From Trichopria drosophilae (taxonomy: Eukaryota; Arthropoda; Insecta; Hymenoptera; Diapriidae), in contig CM059585.1 in assembly GCA_030407085.1 (NCBI GenBank), forward strand, positions 68,002,501 to 68,066,500: 64,000 bases of DNA, in the 5' to 3' direction. Below are positions 1-10,708 of this stretch, piece after piece. Position numbers and translations under genes: made by a program. Each line of letters begins with the position of its first letter. Position 1 is the stretch's first letter. The notes under the pieces are model-generated. The model was not told the DNA's origin. It worked only from the letters and a program-made list of their open reading frames with translations, and ran no database searches.

Positions 1-605
1 CCAAAATATAAAATATAAGCGGCCTTGTTCGTAACCCAGACTGATCGGAGTTGGTCCTAAACAACCGCCCGCCTCGTATCAGACAATTGATACGACGGAT
101 ACGACATACCGCGATACATTTTTTTTTAACTTAAAATTACCGTTGGATACATGAAAAAAACTTAAGACTAAGTACCGCCCGCCATGGCGAAACAAGTAAC
201 GGAATGGCCAAGGTGGAGCCGCCCGTCGCGATACAATGTTTTAAAATTAGGATATCGGATCAACAGGCAATTTGGTAAGCAGATCGCGCAGTTTAACGGT
301 GACTACTCACACCCGATCGTCCCGACCCGGGTGTAGATGTGTTACGCGAGCTAGCTCCCATTTAGTAGGCGGAAGTGTCGCGTTTTTCACGATAACGATA
401 TCGCCAACGCGAAAATTGTCCTGTGGAGTACGCCCCTTATGGCGCTGCTGTAATGTGTGCAAGTATTCGGCCGACCATGTTCGCCAGAAACCCTCAGTCA
501 TATGACAGACGCGCTGCCAATGAGACAAATACGATTCGCTTTTATCAAAAACAGATGGCTCAGGGACACCTACGATTGGAGCACCCATCAGAAAATGTAT
601 CAATA
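1..605 (-). mobile_element. Inverted, truncated BEL/Pao fragment (partial LTR, 3' UTR, end of pol)
   Basis: Read on the minus strand, this segment matches the 3' end of the BEL/Pao element at 2779-8069: end of pol, 3' untranslated region, then the first ~63 bases of the LTR (1-63, LTR start at 63 reading leftwards). The window edge cuts the LTR. At about 603-606 the match stops inside pol and is joined to a 25-bp inverted piece of the neighbouring hammerhead repeat. It is a separate, older or rearranged copy, because its stop codons and substitutions differ from the complete copy. Confidence 0.85.
248..603 (-). pseudogene. BEL/Pao pol C-terminus (post-integrase domain), broken
   Basis: The minus strand encodes the last ~115 residues of a BEL/Pao polyprotein: the region after the integrase core, with the motifs HWQRV, FWRTWS and DNFRVGDIV seen also in the complete neighbour (7370-7728). 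A TGA near 307 interrupts the frame where the neighbour reads on into its final ~30 codons. The first ~14 codons of the open frame at 604-645 are not pol; they come from the fused hammerhead repeat. It would be inactive. The assignment rests on near-identity to the second copy in this window and on the domain known from BEL/Pao elements. Confidence 0.8.
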
Positions 606-630
606 CTTGATTAATAGATTCAGTTTCCCG
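606..630. other. Chimeric junction: inverted BEL end joined to inverted scrap of hammerhead repeat
   Basis: The 25 bases 606-630 are the reverse complement of 1038-1062 within the first hammerhead monomer. They sit between the inverted BEL pol fragment and the normal start of the monomer at 631. This is the footprint of an inversion or template switch, not a clean transposon insertion, since no target duplication is visible. Confidence 0.7.
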
Positions 631-1167
631 TGGTTGTACATCCACAACCCATTGTTTATATTTACATTTTATTTTATTTGCTTCTAATAGACCGGATTAC
701 CGAATATTAATTTTGAATTTATGTAATTATTTAACTATGAACTGTCGAAGAAATTAATTTACATGATTTTACTTAAAAATAAGGTATCACTAACAATAAG
801 TACATATAGAATGTGTGCACGATATCTCGTCACTGATTTAATTCTATTGTACTCTAATTTGTGTTTTTAATATTCCTCCGCAATTAAAACACATAAAATT
901 ACAATTATTACGAAACCATATACACGTCTAAGGCAAAGTATACTGGGATCGCCTTACTGACGAGTCCGCCCGGTGTACTTGGGACGAAACGTGTATTCTT
1001 TACAATAGGCATTTTGTTCATATATTATCGCCAGAGGGAAACTGAATCTATTAATCAAGTAACATTAGATATCCTTAATATACAGACAGTTTAATCATAA
1101 TTCAGTGGCAATAATATCTCATATTTGTTTGATTATTTCCATGCATTGTTATTTTTCACATATTACG
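631..1167 (+). repeat. Hammerhead-bearing tandem repeat, monomer 1 (537 bp)
   Basis: First and most complete monomer of a tandem array. It begins with a short hairpin (TGGTTGTACATCCACAACCC, 631-650) and ends ...CACATATTACG at 1167, immediately followed by the same start sequence at 1168. It contains an intact hammerhead ribozyme at 922-994 and no open reading frame of note. Array organisation plus a self-cleaving ribozyme is the arrangement known for hammerhead satellites of cave crickets, newts and schistosomes and for animal retrozymes. Those comparisons come from general knowledge; sequence relatedness was not tested. Confidence 0.88.
922..994 (+). ncRNA. Hammerhead ribozyme, intact core, with 12-bp loop I-loop II complementarity
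   Basis: All conserved hammerhead elements are present in order. Stem III 5' strand plus cleavage triplet is ACACGTC (922-928, cut after 928). Stem I is TAAGGC/GCCTTA (929-934/951-956). The core is CTGACGA (957-963). Stem II is GTCC/GGAC (964-967/982-985). GAAA (986-989) follows, then CGTGT (990-994) closing stem III with five pairs. Loop I (936-947) and loop II (969-980) can pair over 12 positions with two G-U wobbles, a potential kissing or pseudoknot contact that would stabilise the fold. In RNA the product ends would be 2',3'-cyclic phosphate and 5'-OH. Activity is inferred, not shown. Confidence 0.92.
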
Positions 1168-1453
1168 TGGTTGTACATCCACAACCCATTGTTTATATTT
1201 ACATTTTATTTTATTTACTTCTAATAGACCGGATTACCGAATATTAATTTTGAATTTATGTAATTATTTAACTATGAACGGTCGAAGAAATTAATTTACA
1301 TGATTTTACTTAAAAATAAGGTATCACTAAGTACATATAGAATGTGTGCACGATATCTCGTCACCGACTTAATTCTATTGTACTCTAATTTGTGTTTTTA
1401 ATATTCCTCCGCTATTAAAACACATAAAATTATAATTATTACGAAACCATATA

Positions 1454-2592
1454 GGGGAGACCGGGGCTAAACCGGACAAGTCAAATTTCTCCGAAACCGT
1501 GGACAATTTCAAAACATATAAATAACCTTTAAATGTAATCATACATGATGCATGTTCGGCAATAGGTTTTGGACATATTCCATGTTTCTAATTCTAATAG
1601 TTGTTGTCAATATTTTAAAAAGTCGTATTTTTCGGTAAAAGTAATTTTTTCGTTTTCCAAACTTTTTGGGTTTTGATCACTATAAATATAGTGCACACAG
1701 TGAAAATTTTTTTTTTTATAAGTTTAAGGTATACCGAATTCAGCTAAAACGTAATTGAATGGAATTCATTTGAAATAAAAATTATATTCCGTGTTAATTA
1801 TTAGATGAGCGTGTGGGGCTAAACCGGACGCAAATGGGTTGGGCTAAATCAGACGCTTCATTTGTGCTGTTGTGGTCTATTATGTGCTGGCGGTATGCTT
1901 GGGGGTCCTACGTGGACAATTCGCCTTGCTAAGTTTCCCTGTCGGCGAAATCTGAACTACTCAAAGTAGGAGGTACACCCAACTCCAATAATTCGCGCAG
2001 GGAATCCCCGTGGTTTTCATTGTTTCTCATATAAAGACGTATAGGCAAGAACAAGGACAAAAGTGGGGATACTCTGCGCGAATTAATGGAGTTGGGCGTA
2101 CATGCGCACGGATGTGCATGTGTTACACAGTTTTCATGCATGTATGTCCTACTTTGAGTAGTTCCGGTTTAGCCGACAGGGGCTTGTACAGACTCGAGCA
2201 GACTTCCGGCTTCCACGGCGAATAATACGGAGTTCGGTACACATTTTATGTTGCTTTATTGGTTTTTATAAGTCAATATAGAATGTATTTTCAGGGTGTA
2301 AATAAAAAAAGCATATTTGTCAGTAATTCTTGACTAAATTTTCGATGTCCGGTTTAGCCCCATGCGGTGTCCGGTTTAGCCCCGACTTTTTTTACATTTT
2401 CACTTTTAAGGTGTCACCTTCAAAGCATTACTGCGCCAAAGGTACAATCAATTTTTTGTCATCGGCCAAATGCATTTTCTAGATGAGTATACAAACTTTA
2501 AAACGGCATATTATACATTACGAAAAAACATATTTTTATATGAGTTTTTTTTGCCAATTACCAAATCTGTCCGGTTTAGCCCCGGTCTCCCC
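1454..2592. mobile_element. TA-target TIR element, non-autonomous, 1139 bp, with reiterated subterminal motif
   Basis: Perfect 25-bp terminal inverted repeats start GGGGAGACCGGGGCTAAACC and are flanked by TA (1452-1453 and 2593-2594). The same site in monomer 1 (around 919-923) is empty, so the boundaries are certain. The core of the TIR, GGGCTAAACCGGAC or close variants, recurs inside on both strands near 1815, 1839, 2160, 2349 and 2368. Positions 1935-1995 and 2075-2165 form an inner inverted repeat. There is no transposase. The TA duplication suggests the Tc1/mariner-pogo group, but the TIR is not one I recognise. Confidence 0.88.
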
Positions 2593-2593
2593 T

Positions 2594-2641
2594 ACACGTC
2601 TAAGGCAAAGTACCGCCCGGTATACTTGGGACGAAACGTGT
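2594..2641 (+). pseudogene. Broken hammerhead ribozyme (25-nt deletion)
   Basis: Counterpart of the ribozyme at 922-994 in monomer 2. Both stem III strands, the 5' strand of stem I and the GGAC-GAAA segment are kept. The stretch corresponding to 941-965 (the 3' strand of stem I, the whole CTGACGA core and the start of stem II) is missing. It cannot fold as a hammerhead. Confidence 0.88.
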
Positions 2642-2778
2642 ATTTTTTACAATAGGCATTTTGTTCATATATTATCGCCAGAGGGAAACTGAATCTATTA
2701 ATCAAGTAGCATTAGATATCCTTAATATACAGACAGTTTAATCATAATTCAGTGGCAATAATATCTCATATTTGTTTG

Positions 2779-2932
2779 TGTTTAGGACCAACTCCGATCA
2801 GTCCGGGTTACGAACAAGGCCGCTTATATCTTATATTTTGGCGCCAATTGAGTGACGACATTATATGTTAATTCGTGAAGTTCGCGACTATTGTAACGCA
2901 GCGCTCATGTAAAGTAACCCGCAAATTAATCA
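2779..2932 (+). repeat. BEL/Pao 5' LTR
   Basis: Starts TGTTTAGGACCAACTCC and ends ...CAAATTAATCA. It matches 7916-8069 with about four substitutions. It is unusually short for this superfamily, whose LTRs are generally several hundred bases. I see no TATA box that I would defend. Confidence 0.88.
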
Positions 2933-3770
2933 TATCGATCCTTATTGATTTTGTTAAACCGGCGCCGCATATCGGGTAGATCTCCGAAATCCTCCGTGAA
3001 GCGAGCATCGTTCCGCGCTCCTCGATAACGGAGAAAAATCTAATCCGCACGCGATCGGTGTACATTAAACGGCATTCACAATTTAGAAAAACTCAAAAAG
3101 AAAAGAAAAACTGTTTTTGCGTGTGTAATATATTCTGAGAATAAATAGACCATTAGTGATTCACAATAGCCAGTTACTTTGCTTACAGTTGCTTAACCAA
3201 GTTCTAATCCGAGTGATCCGCAACCAGCTAAAATTTGCATTAACATTTTATTTAAAAAAAGTGGTCCTTCGAGCCGGATACTCGATTAAAAAACGGACAT
3301 TCAAGTGATTTGGGAGTGACCGGTGAAGAAGAAAAAAATCCGTGTATTTTCACGTTAAATTCGATCCAGTGAAAAGCATTTTCCGATCCCTAAGAGTGCG
3401 CCATCGTACGTTAGTACACACGCACGGATATCTACGCACACGTACAAGTTGGGTACATTAGGGGGAGAGGGACTCTCCATTCTTCCGAGGGAGCCGTGAG
3501 GTACGTCCCTCGTCTCTCACCGCGCCTCGTCAACGAGTATCGCCGACTTCGTTTCAGCGAAGTTTCCATTCACCTTCTCCTGCGCCGCTGTTGTGCAGCC
3601 GCCTACGACGAAGCGAACTCGACAGCGCAAGAGTACTCCTTGCCCCGCAAAAGTGGGAAAGCCAACAATTTCGAACTCGACCGCCGCCGTCTACCGCCTT
3701 GGACGATTTCTATTGATTTTCGTTCGCCAAAATTGCACACTAATCATCGCATCATCGGTCCTAATTCGTC

Positions 3771-5641
3771 ATGGCTCTTACGTACGATTTAGCACTCATA
3801 CAGCAGAAGCAGCTTATTGGGCTTCTTTCAAGAGCTGTAGAGAACTTTAAGAAAATCGGAAACAAAAATCTTGCGGTGGGTATAGCCCGCAGTCGACTTG
3901 CCAACGTCGAAAAATATTGGGATCGTTGTCAGACGCTCAACGCACAGCTCGAGGAATTGGTCACTTCAGAAGATCGAGCATCGGAATTATACTTCCTCGA
4001 GTGTCAGTTTTTCGCTGCTGAAGGAACCTACCTAGGAGCATCGGACTACATCAGGCTAGTTCCAATGCTGCATCTCCGACTCATAATCAAGTATTGCTAG
4101 AAAATCATTCGCAAAACAAGCCCTCTTTGCCGCGCATAACTTTGCCAAAATTTTCGGGAAGCTACACCGACTGGGTTAACTTTCGCGATATTTTCACTTC
4201 TCTCGTGCATATTAATACTAGTCTATCTAATGTCGAACGATTCCACTATCTGAAATCGAGTTTAATCGGAGATGCAGAATTAGTCCTTAAAAACATTTCA
4301 ATTACTGATGCGAATTATACATCTGCGTGGAATACACTCAATTCGCATTATAATAATTCCCGCGCTATAGTAAACGCGCATTTGTCTGCATTATTCGAGC
4401 TTGCACCAGTAAAGCATGAAACTGCTACCGAATTGCAATTTTTACGCGATAGGACGAATGATGCTATTGCAGCGCTCACTACGTTAGAGCGACCTGTTTC
4501 GGAATGGGATGATTTGCTCGTATTTTTAACAGTCAAAAAACTCGATAAACATACGCGCTTACAGTGGGAGTTCAAACTCGGTGATTCTGAGGATTTTCCC
4601 TCCTACGACTACTTAGATTCTTTTCTGTCTGCGCGGATTCGTGCACTAGAATCGGTGTCATATGCCGGGCCGTCTACCAACACGTCGTCGAAACTAAGCA
4701 AACTGTCGCATTCGAAACAAACGCGTGCATTTTTTGCGATCGAAAAGCACGAGACTCGATGTATTTTATGCGATAGCGATCATCAGCTGTATCATTGTAG
4801 TAATTTTAAAAATCTCGCTTTAGATAATCGAGCTAAACTCATCCGGGAGCACAACTTATGCATGAATTGTCTGCGTGCCGGCCATGCAGCTGGAAAGTGT
4901 CGGAGTAAATTTAGATGCGCTCGTTGCAAAGGGTTGCACCATTCTCTGCTGCATCAGGAACGACCTGCTGCATCGGTGCAATCAGTAAATCATGCGCTAA
5001 GACCAGGCGCGCTTCCATTTTCTGTCAATACGGCATCTAAAATCGCGCCGCTCGATACTGCCGCGCAGTTAACGCGTGCGACCGATTCTTACATCGTTCC
5101 GACTGACCTTTCCGCCACCGATCCTCAGCCGGGCGGCTCGTGTCATGCAGCCAACGGCAACGAGATCGTTTTTCTCACGACCGCTACTGTCGTTATTAAA
5201 TCCTCGGAAGGTCGGACCCTCCGAGTTCGCGCCTTGCTCGACTCCGGTTCGGAGTCAACGTTTATATCGGAGTATACTGTATAAGCCTTGCGCACCAAGA
5301 GGCGCAAGACTCATATTGAGATCACCGGCGTCGGAGCTCAAGCCCAAGGATTTGTTCGTGCGACAACGGACATCGTCATTGAATCTCGCGATGGACAGGG
5401 TCCCGCGCTTGCGGTTCGAGCACTTGTGCTCAATAAACTTTCGTCTTATAAACCGACTGCACATTATTGTCCCGGCCAATGGCCGCACTTAGCCGACCTA
5501 CAGTTAGCGGACCAGGATCCTGCGGACCCTTCACCCATTTATCTTTTAATCGGTGCAGATGTGTACGGGCACCTGCTTCTTGACGGGCTACGTCAAGGAC
5601 CGCTCGGTACCCCCACCGCTCAACGATCCATATTCGGGTAG
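3771..5641 (+). pseudogene. BEL/Pao gag and aspartic protease
   Basis: ATG at 3771 opens ~100 codons, then the frame shifts near 4070-4094 and continues to a TAA at 5282 and on to a TAG at 5639. The N-terminal part is charged. From ~4130 comes the gag core typical of BEL/Pao (LPKFSGSYTDWVNFRDIF). At ~4765-4955 lies a Cys/His cluster with C-x2-C...C-x2-C...C-x2-C knuckles (CILC, CMNC, CARC), for RNA packaging. The protease active site LLDSGSESTF lies at ~5234, and the protease/linker tail (LIGADVYGHLL) at ~5550. The TAG at 5639 replaces a codon that is Trp in related elements (FGWIL). One frameshift and two stops mean no full polyprotein is made. Confidence 0.85.
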
Positions 5642-7728
5642 ATTCTCATCGGTCCCTCTTCGTGTACACACGTCACCCGGACAACTGCGGCGAGCTTGCA
5701 TTGCTCGGCTGTCGAGAATCTAGACTCGCTTCTCGAAGCATTCTGGGAAATCGAGGAAATAAAACCAACGGTCATTCTCTCGGAAGAGGACCTACGTTGC
5801 GAGCAGCATTTCGCCTCCACCCATTAACGCCTACTGAATGGGCGATACATGGTGCGACTCCCGTTAAAGGAAACGGCGGTGCAAATTGGCGCCACACGTA
5901 CTGCGGCCCTGCGGCTACTCGAAAAATCTGAGTTCCAATTGTCCCGTAAACCAGAAATCTTACGTAAATACAAAGCGTTTATGAAAGATTATCGCGTACT
6001 GGGCCACATGGTCCCCGCTGCTTCCATATCCACACTCACAATCGGGCCCATTGTTTATTTACCGCACCACCCGGTCTTCAAACAGCATGTCGTCACGTAC
6101 CAAGCGCCGAGAATCCCGACGATGTTGCGTCACGAGGAGCAACCAGCGCGGAGAAGATCGAACACCATCTTTGGTGGAACGGTCCTCAGTGGCTGAAGTT
6201 GGACTCGTCTATGTGGCCACGTAGTCCTCTCATCAACGTAACTGACAACGAGATTGCCAGAAAGGCTCCGCCTACAATCTCAGCGCATGTTACAATGGAA
6301 GAGTGGAAGCTTCCCACAAGATTTTTCTCGTGGCCGCGACTGTTGCGAATCACCGCGTGTGTTATGCGCTTCATACGACGCTGCCGGCCGCATTCAAAAG
6401 ACGTCGGATCGTTTGCTGACGATATACAGTATGCACGAACGTTCTGGATTCAAGTTGCTCAGCAATCGGGATTCGGCGACGAGATACGCGATGTAAAACT
6501 ATCGCGCTTAATTCCGTCGCGTAGTCAACTATCTAAATTGGCACCCTTTCTCGATGACTCGGGTATTTTACGGGTAGGAGATCGGCTCGGTAACTCTGCT
6601 CTGTGTTGGAATGAGCAACACCCGGTCATCCTTCCCCCTCATCGAATTAGTGACTTAATTGTGCGCCAGATCCACTTGACGTGCCTTCACGGTGGGTTAC
6701 AGTTAACGCTGCGCGTGCTTCGGCAACAATATTGGTTGTTAAGAGCGCGAAACATCGTTAAGACGCACATAAATCGTTGCACTAGGTGCGTGCGTGTCCG
6801 AGCCGCCACTGCCACGCAAATCATGAGCGATTTACCCGAACGACGAGTAACACCGGCTAGACCGTTCGCTCACTTATGGCGTCGACTATGCCGGCCCTAT
6901 TTCAGTTCTCGCAATGACTGGACGAGGACAAAAATCACATAAAGCGTATATAGCCGTATTCGTGTGTCTGTGCACTCGGGCTATTCACTTGGAGTCAGTG
7001 CTTGGTTACACTAGCGAGAAGTTCTTGGCGGCATTTACACGGTTTGCTTCTCGGAGAGGTACCCCAACGACTGTCAAGAGCGACAACGGTACTACGTTCC
7101 AGGGTGCGGATCATGAATTACGCAACGCGATACACGCCCGCCAATTTATTCCCCCGGCGGCCCCTAATCACGGTGGTTGTGGGAGGCCGGCGTAAAAAGT
7201 ACTAAACACCACCTGCGCAGAGTGATCGGAGACAAAACGCGTTCGATCGAGGAAATGATCACGTTCCTAGCACGTGTGAAAGGGTGCTTAAATTCTCGAC
7301 CAATCTGGCCTCTGCCGAATGATCCGAGCGACCAATTAGCGTTGACACCTGGATATTTTCTGATAGGTGCTCTGATCGTAGCTGTCCCTGAGCCATCTGT
7401 TTTTGATAAAAGCGAATCGTATTTGTCTCATTGGCAGCGCGTCCGTCACATGACTGAGGGTTTTTGGCGAACATGGTCGGCCGAATACTTGCACACATTA
7501 CAGCAGCGCCATAAGTGGCGTACTCCACAGGACAATTTTCGCGTTGGCGATATCGTTATCGTGAAAAACGCGACACTTCCGCCTACTAAATGGGAGCTAG
7601 CTCGCGTAACACATCTACACCCGGGTCGGGACGGTCGGGTGCGAGTAGTCACCGTTAAAACTGCGCGATCTGCTTACAAACGTCCGGTAACACAACTCTG
7701 TAAATTGCCTGTTGATCCGCTATCCTAG
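5642..7728 (+). pseudogene. BEL/Pao pol remnant: RT N-terminus fused to integrase, RT/RNase H missing
   Basis: The frame continues from gag with stops near 5825 and 6194. The RT N-terminus (YLPHHPVFKQ, ~6057-6085) runs abruptly into the segment normally found after RNase H (HLWWNGPQWLK, in another frame at ~6165-6200). Several hundred residues, including all RT and RNase H catalytic motifs, are deleted. The integrase follows: a zinc-binding region with C-x2-C (NRCTRC, ~6772-6790), the DDE core in shifted frames (~6895-7195, SDNGT at ~7080), and the C-terminal domain 7177-7728 ending at TAG. Frameshifts occur near 6900 and 7185. The integrase is the best-preserved part but is not translatable as it stands. 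Confidence 0.85.
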
Positions 7729-7915
7729 TTTTAAAACATTGTATCGCGGCGGGCGGCTCCACCTTGGCCATTCCGTTACTTGTTTCGCCATGGCGGGCGG
7801 TACTTAGTCTTAAGTTTTTTTCATGTATCCAGCGTTAAATTTAAGTTAAAAAAAAAAAAATGTATCGCGGTATGTCGTATCCGTCGTATCAATTGTCTGA
7901 TACGAAGCGAGCGGT

Positions 7916-8069
7916 TGTTTAGGACCAACTCCGATCAGTCTGGGTTACGAACAAGGCCGCTTATATTTTATATTTTGGCGTCAATTGAGTGACGACATTA
8001 TATGTTAATTCGTGTAGTTCGCGACTATTGTAACGCAGCGCTCATGTAAAGTAACCCGCAAATTAATCA
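7916..8069 (+). repeat. BEL/Pao 3' LTR
   Basis: Direct repeat of 2779-2932, ending at 8069 before the target duplication GTTTG (8070-8074). The region 7729-7915 before it is the 3' untranslated part, also found inverted at 64-250. Confidence 0.88.
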
Positions 8070-8074
8070 GTTTG

Positions 8075-8263
8075 ATTATTTCCATGCATTGTTATTTTTC
8101 ACATATTACGTGGTTGTACATCCACAACCCATTGTTTATATTTACATTTTGTTTTATTTACTTCTAATAGACCGGATTACCGAATATTAATTTTGAATTT
8201 ATGTAATTATTTCACTATGAACGGTCGAAGAAATTAATTTACATGATTTTACTTAAAATTAAC
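8075..8263 (+). repeat. Hammerhead tandem repeat: end of monomer 2 and truncated monomer 3
   Basis: 8075-8110 completes monomer 2 on the far side of the BEL insertion. At 8111 a third monomer begins with the same start hairpin as 631 and 1168 and matches for about 150 bp, to 8263, where unrelated sequence begins before the ribozyme position. The array therefore has at least three units. Confidence 0.85.
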
Positions 8264-8555
8264 TCCTTACCAACAGCAATTGGTAGTCCTTGCCTACGGC
8301 AAAGATAGCAGGCCCATTGCTGAGTGGGAGACACAGGTGCTTTACCATCAGAGGGTAACCCCTGATGATAAAGTAGTTCGTCGACTGTATCTGTCTTGGT
8401 TTTCTGTAGTTTTCCCAGACCCCGTGCAAATGCGATACAGAGGGGTCAAGACGTTCTACGGGGCGCAGTAATGGGGGGACTGGCTCTGGGTGCGTGTTGC
8501 CTTCTGCTGTCATGTATTGTCTTGTAAATGTTTTGTAAATGTATTCGATTGTATG
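8264..8555. other. Unassigned sequence upstream of gypsy integrase
   Basis: This moderately GC-rich stretch joins the broken monomer 3 to the gypsy integrase. It could be part of the same gypsy element, but I recognise no domain, LTR or primer binding site in it. Confidence 0.3.
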
Positions 8556-9591
8556 TCCGAACTGTCCACCCGATAGCCGACCCACGAATAGGCAAAATAA
8601 ATGTCATTAAAGCGGGGGATAATTCCTATCCTTTATCCAATAAATTAACTCGATTATACTATTGGCCTACCGCACATCGAGATGTCGTCAAGTTCGTTAG
8701 GAGCTGTGAAAGATGTCAGCGTAGTAAACCAGAACAGGCAGCTCAGGCAGGCTTGATGGACAATCAGATAACAGAAAAACAGTGGTCGGTAGTAGCCACC
8801 GATATAATGGGTCCGTTACCGGTTAGCCATAATCGAAATTTATTCATTGTAGTTTTTCAAGATCTTTTTACTAAATGGGTAGAATGTCGAGCACTTAAAA
8901 GAGCGAATCGTACCACGATAGAATTAACTTTCCATGAATTAATATTATGTAAGTGGGTAAACACCGGAAGTTCTCCATAATGATAACGGTACCGAGTACG
9001 AAAATAAAATCATAAAAAGAATGGCCGATAAGTACGGAATCTACTCTTCCACAATACCGCCTTATCATGCTCAGGCAAACCCTGTTGAGAGAGTAAACCG
9101 CGTAATAAAAACTATGATTTCTGCTTTTCCCGACCACGATCAAAGAGTATGGGATAAACATCTACCAGATTCTGTTTCGCGATGAATACCGTTGTTCATG
9201 CGTCAACCGGGTTTACACCAGCATTTTTAAATTTCGGTCGCGAACTTGGCTCGATACATCGAGCGCGTCGCGAAATTGAGGGAGAAGTAGAGATCGTACC
9301 GATCACACCAAATAAATGGTCCGAACGATTGGAAAGGTTAGAAATTTTAAAAGATTTAGTTCGTTATCATTTAGATCTAGCATACCAAAAGCAATCGAAG
9401 TACTTATAATCTACCTAAGACATAGACAATTTAAGATAGGTGATAAAGTACGGAAACAAACACATGTTTTATCGTCAGGTCCAAATTACGTGGCTGCCAA
9501 ATTAGCACCATAATTTTCCGGTCCTTTTACCGTAACAAAAGTACTATCACCAGTTGTGTTTGAACTTACCGATAGCGATGGGAAAATAGTT

Positions 9592-10708
9592 ATCGGGCTG
9601 AAGCTAGCGGCCGCAACCTGGCGGCCGTTCGATTGCGGCGGAAACCCCTACGACAGCCTCATCGCCAATTGATACAAGTATACATAAAATGCGACATTAA
9701 AAACGTAATCCACGTTAATATTTTTAGGTATTACCAAAACGTATCTACTGAAGAATATTCCGAACTATTTTCACAAATATAATCGCATTCTCTATATATA
9801 ATAATAAATAATATAATAATATAAAATAATAAAACTGATCACGCCTCCGCAACGGAACCACCAGAAAGTAAAGTTCCGCCATTATTTTTCGTATTTAAAA
9901 TAATACTGCAAAAATTACCGGACATTAAAGAGTGAATCTGGGCTAGTGTGAGGAAAGCAGAATTATATTTAAATATGAAAAAAGATACCGTATGTTTACA
10001 TCAATCGGTCGCGCGGAGGGAGGCGGCATTCGTTTTATATATATCTTATATATAAAGAACGCGATTTTGATACTGCAAAAAATACTGCATATTCTTCACT
10101 CTATAAAGAGTGAATCTAGACTAGTGAGAAGAAAGCAGAATTTTGTTTAAACACGAAAAAAGATCGTGGAAATTACTTTAGCGCCTTTCCGCGGCCGAGG
10201 CGCTATCACTTTTATATATATAATATGTATAAGGAACGCGATTTTTTATTTTGAAAATTTACCAGCCATTCTTCACTCTTTAAAGAGTGAATCTGGACTA
10301 GTTTGAAGAAAGCAGAATTATATTTAAATATGAAAAAAGATATCGAAAGTTTACATCAAACGGTCACGCGGAGGGAGGCGGCATTCGTTTTATATATATC
10401 TTATATATAAAGAACGCGATTTTGATACTGCAAAAAATACTGCATATTCTTCACTCTATAAAGAGTGAATCTAGACTACTGAGAAGAAAGCAGAATTTTG
10501 TTTAAACACGAAAAAATATATATTTGTGAAAATAGTTCGGAATATTCTTCAGTAGACACGCTTTGGTAATACCTAAAAATATTAACGTGGATTACGTTTT
10601 TAATGTCGCTTTTTATGTATACTTGTATCAATTGGCGATGAGGCTGTCGTAAGGGTTTCCGCCGCAATCGAAAGGCCGCCAGGTTGCGGCCGCTAGCTTC
10701 AGCCCGAT
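9592..10708. mobile_element. Palindromic Mutator-like element with ~190-bp TIRs and 9-bp TSD
   Basis: The nine bases AAAATAGTT flank the element exactly (9583-9591 and 10709-10717), and removing one copy plus the insert restores the gypsy reading frame. The ends ATCGGGCTGAAGCTAGCGG are inverted at 10690-10708, and the arms 9592-9782 and 10517-10708 are inverted copies. A 9-bp duplication with long TIRs is the signature of Mutator-like elements. There is no transposase; the centre is a satellite array. Confidence 0.85.
9927..10517 (+). repeat. Internal satellite of the Mutator-like element, alternating ~177/178-bp units
   Basis: Units start with AAAGAGTGAATCT at 9927, 10105, 10282 and 10460 (lengths 178, 177, 178, then partial). 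Units 1 and 3 resemble each other far more than they resemble unit 2, and partial unit 4 resembles unit 2. The true repeat is therefore a 355-bp dimer. Unit joints carry the palindrome TTCACTCT...AAGAGTGAA, and each unit has an AT-rich TATATATA block. Confidence 0.85.

Larger units (their letters stand above)
1168..2778 (+). repeat. Hammerhead tandem repeat, monomer 2 (interrupted)
   Basis: Second monomer in direct orientation with monomer 1. Its sequence runs 1168-1453, 2593-2778 and 8075-8110; the gaps are insertions of a TA-target element (1454-2592) and of the BEL/Pao element (2779-8069). Removing both restores a ~508-bp monomer that is collinear with monomer 1. It lacks a few bases near 1328 and 25 bases in the ribozyme. 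This gives a local empty-site reference for both insertions. Confidence 0.85.
2779..8069 (+). mobile_element. BEL/Pao LTR retrotransposon, RT/RNase H-deleted, 154-bp LTRs
   Basis: The element is bounded by 154-bp LTRs (2779-2932 and 7916-8069), each TG...CA and flanked by the 5-bp duplication GTTTG (2774-2778, 8070-8074), as expected for BEL/Pao. The two LTRs differ at about four positions. The interior encodes gag, protease, the beginning of RT, then jumps to the region after RNase H and the integrase. The whole RT palm and RNase H are absent, so it depends on another element. No convincing primer binding site is visible directly after 2932. It inserted into hammerhead monomer 2. Confidence 0.9.

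Noticed and set aside
307..645. 112-codon ORF starting MDVQPRETE as one protein
   Set aside because: The first ~14 codons are from the fused hammerhead repeat; only the rest is BEL pol.
3496..3850. ORFs before BEL gag as a separate gene
   Set aside because: They lie in the leader between LTR and gag, in frames without recognisable domains.
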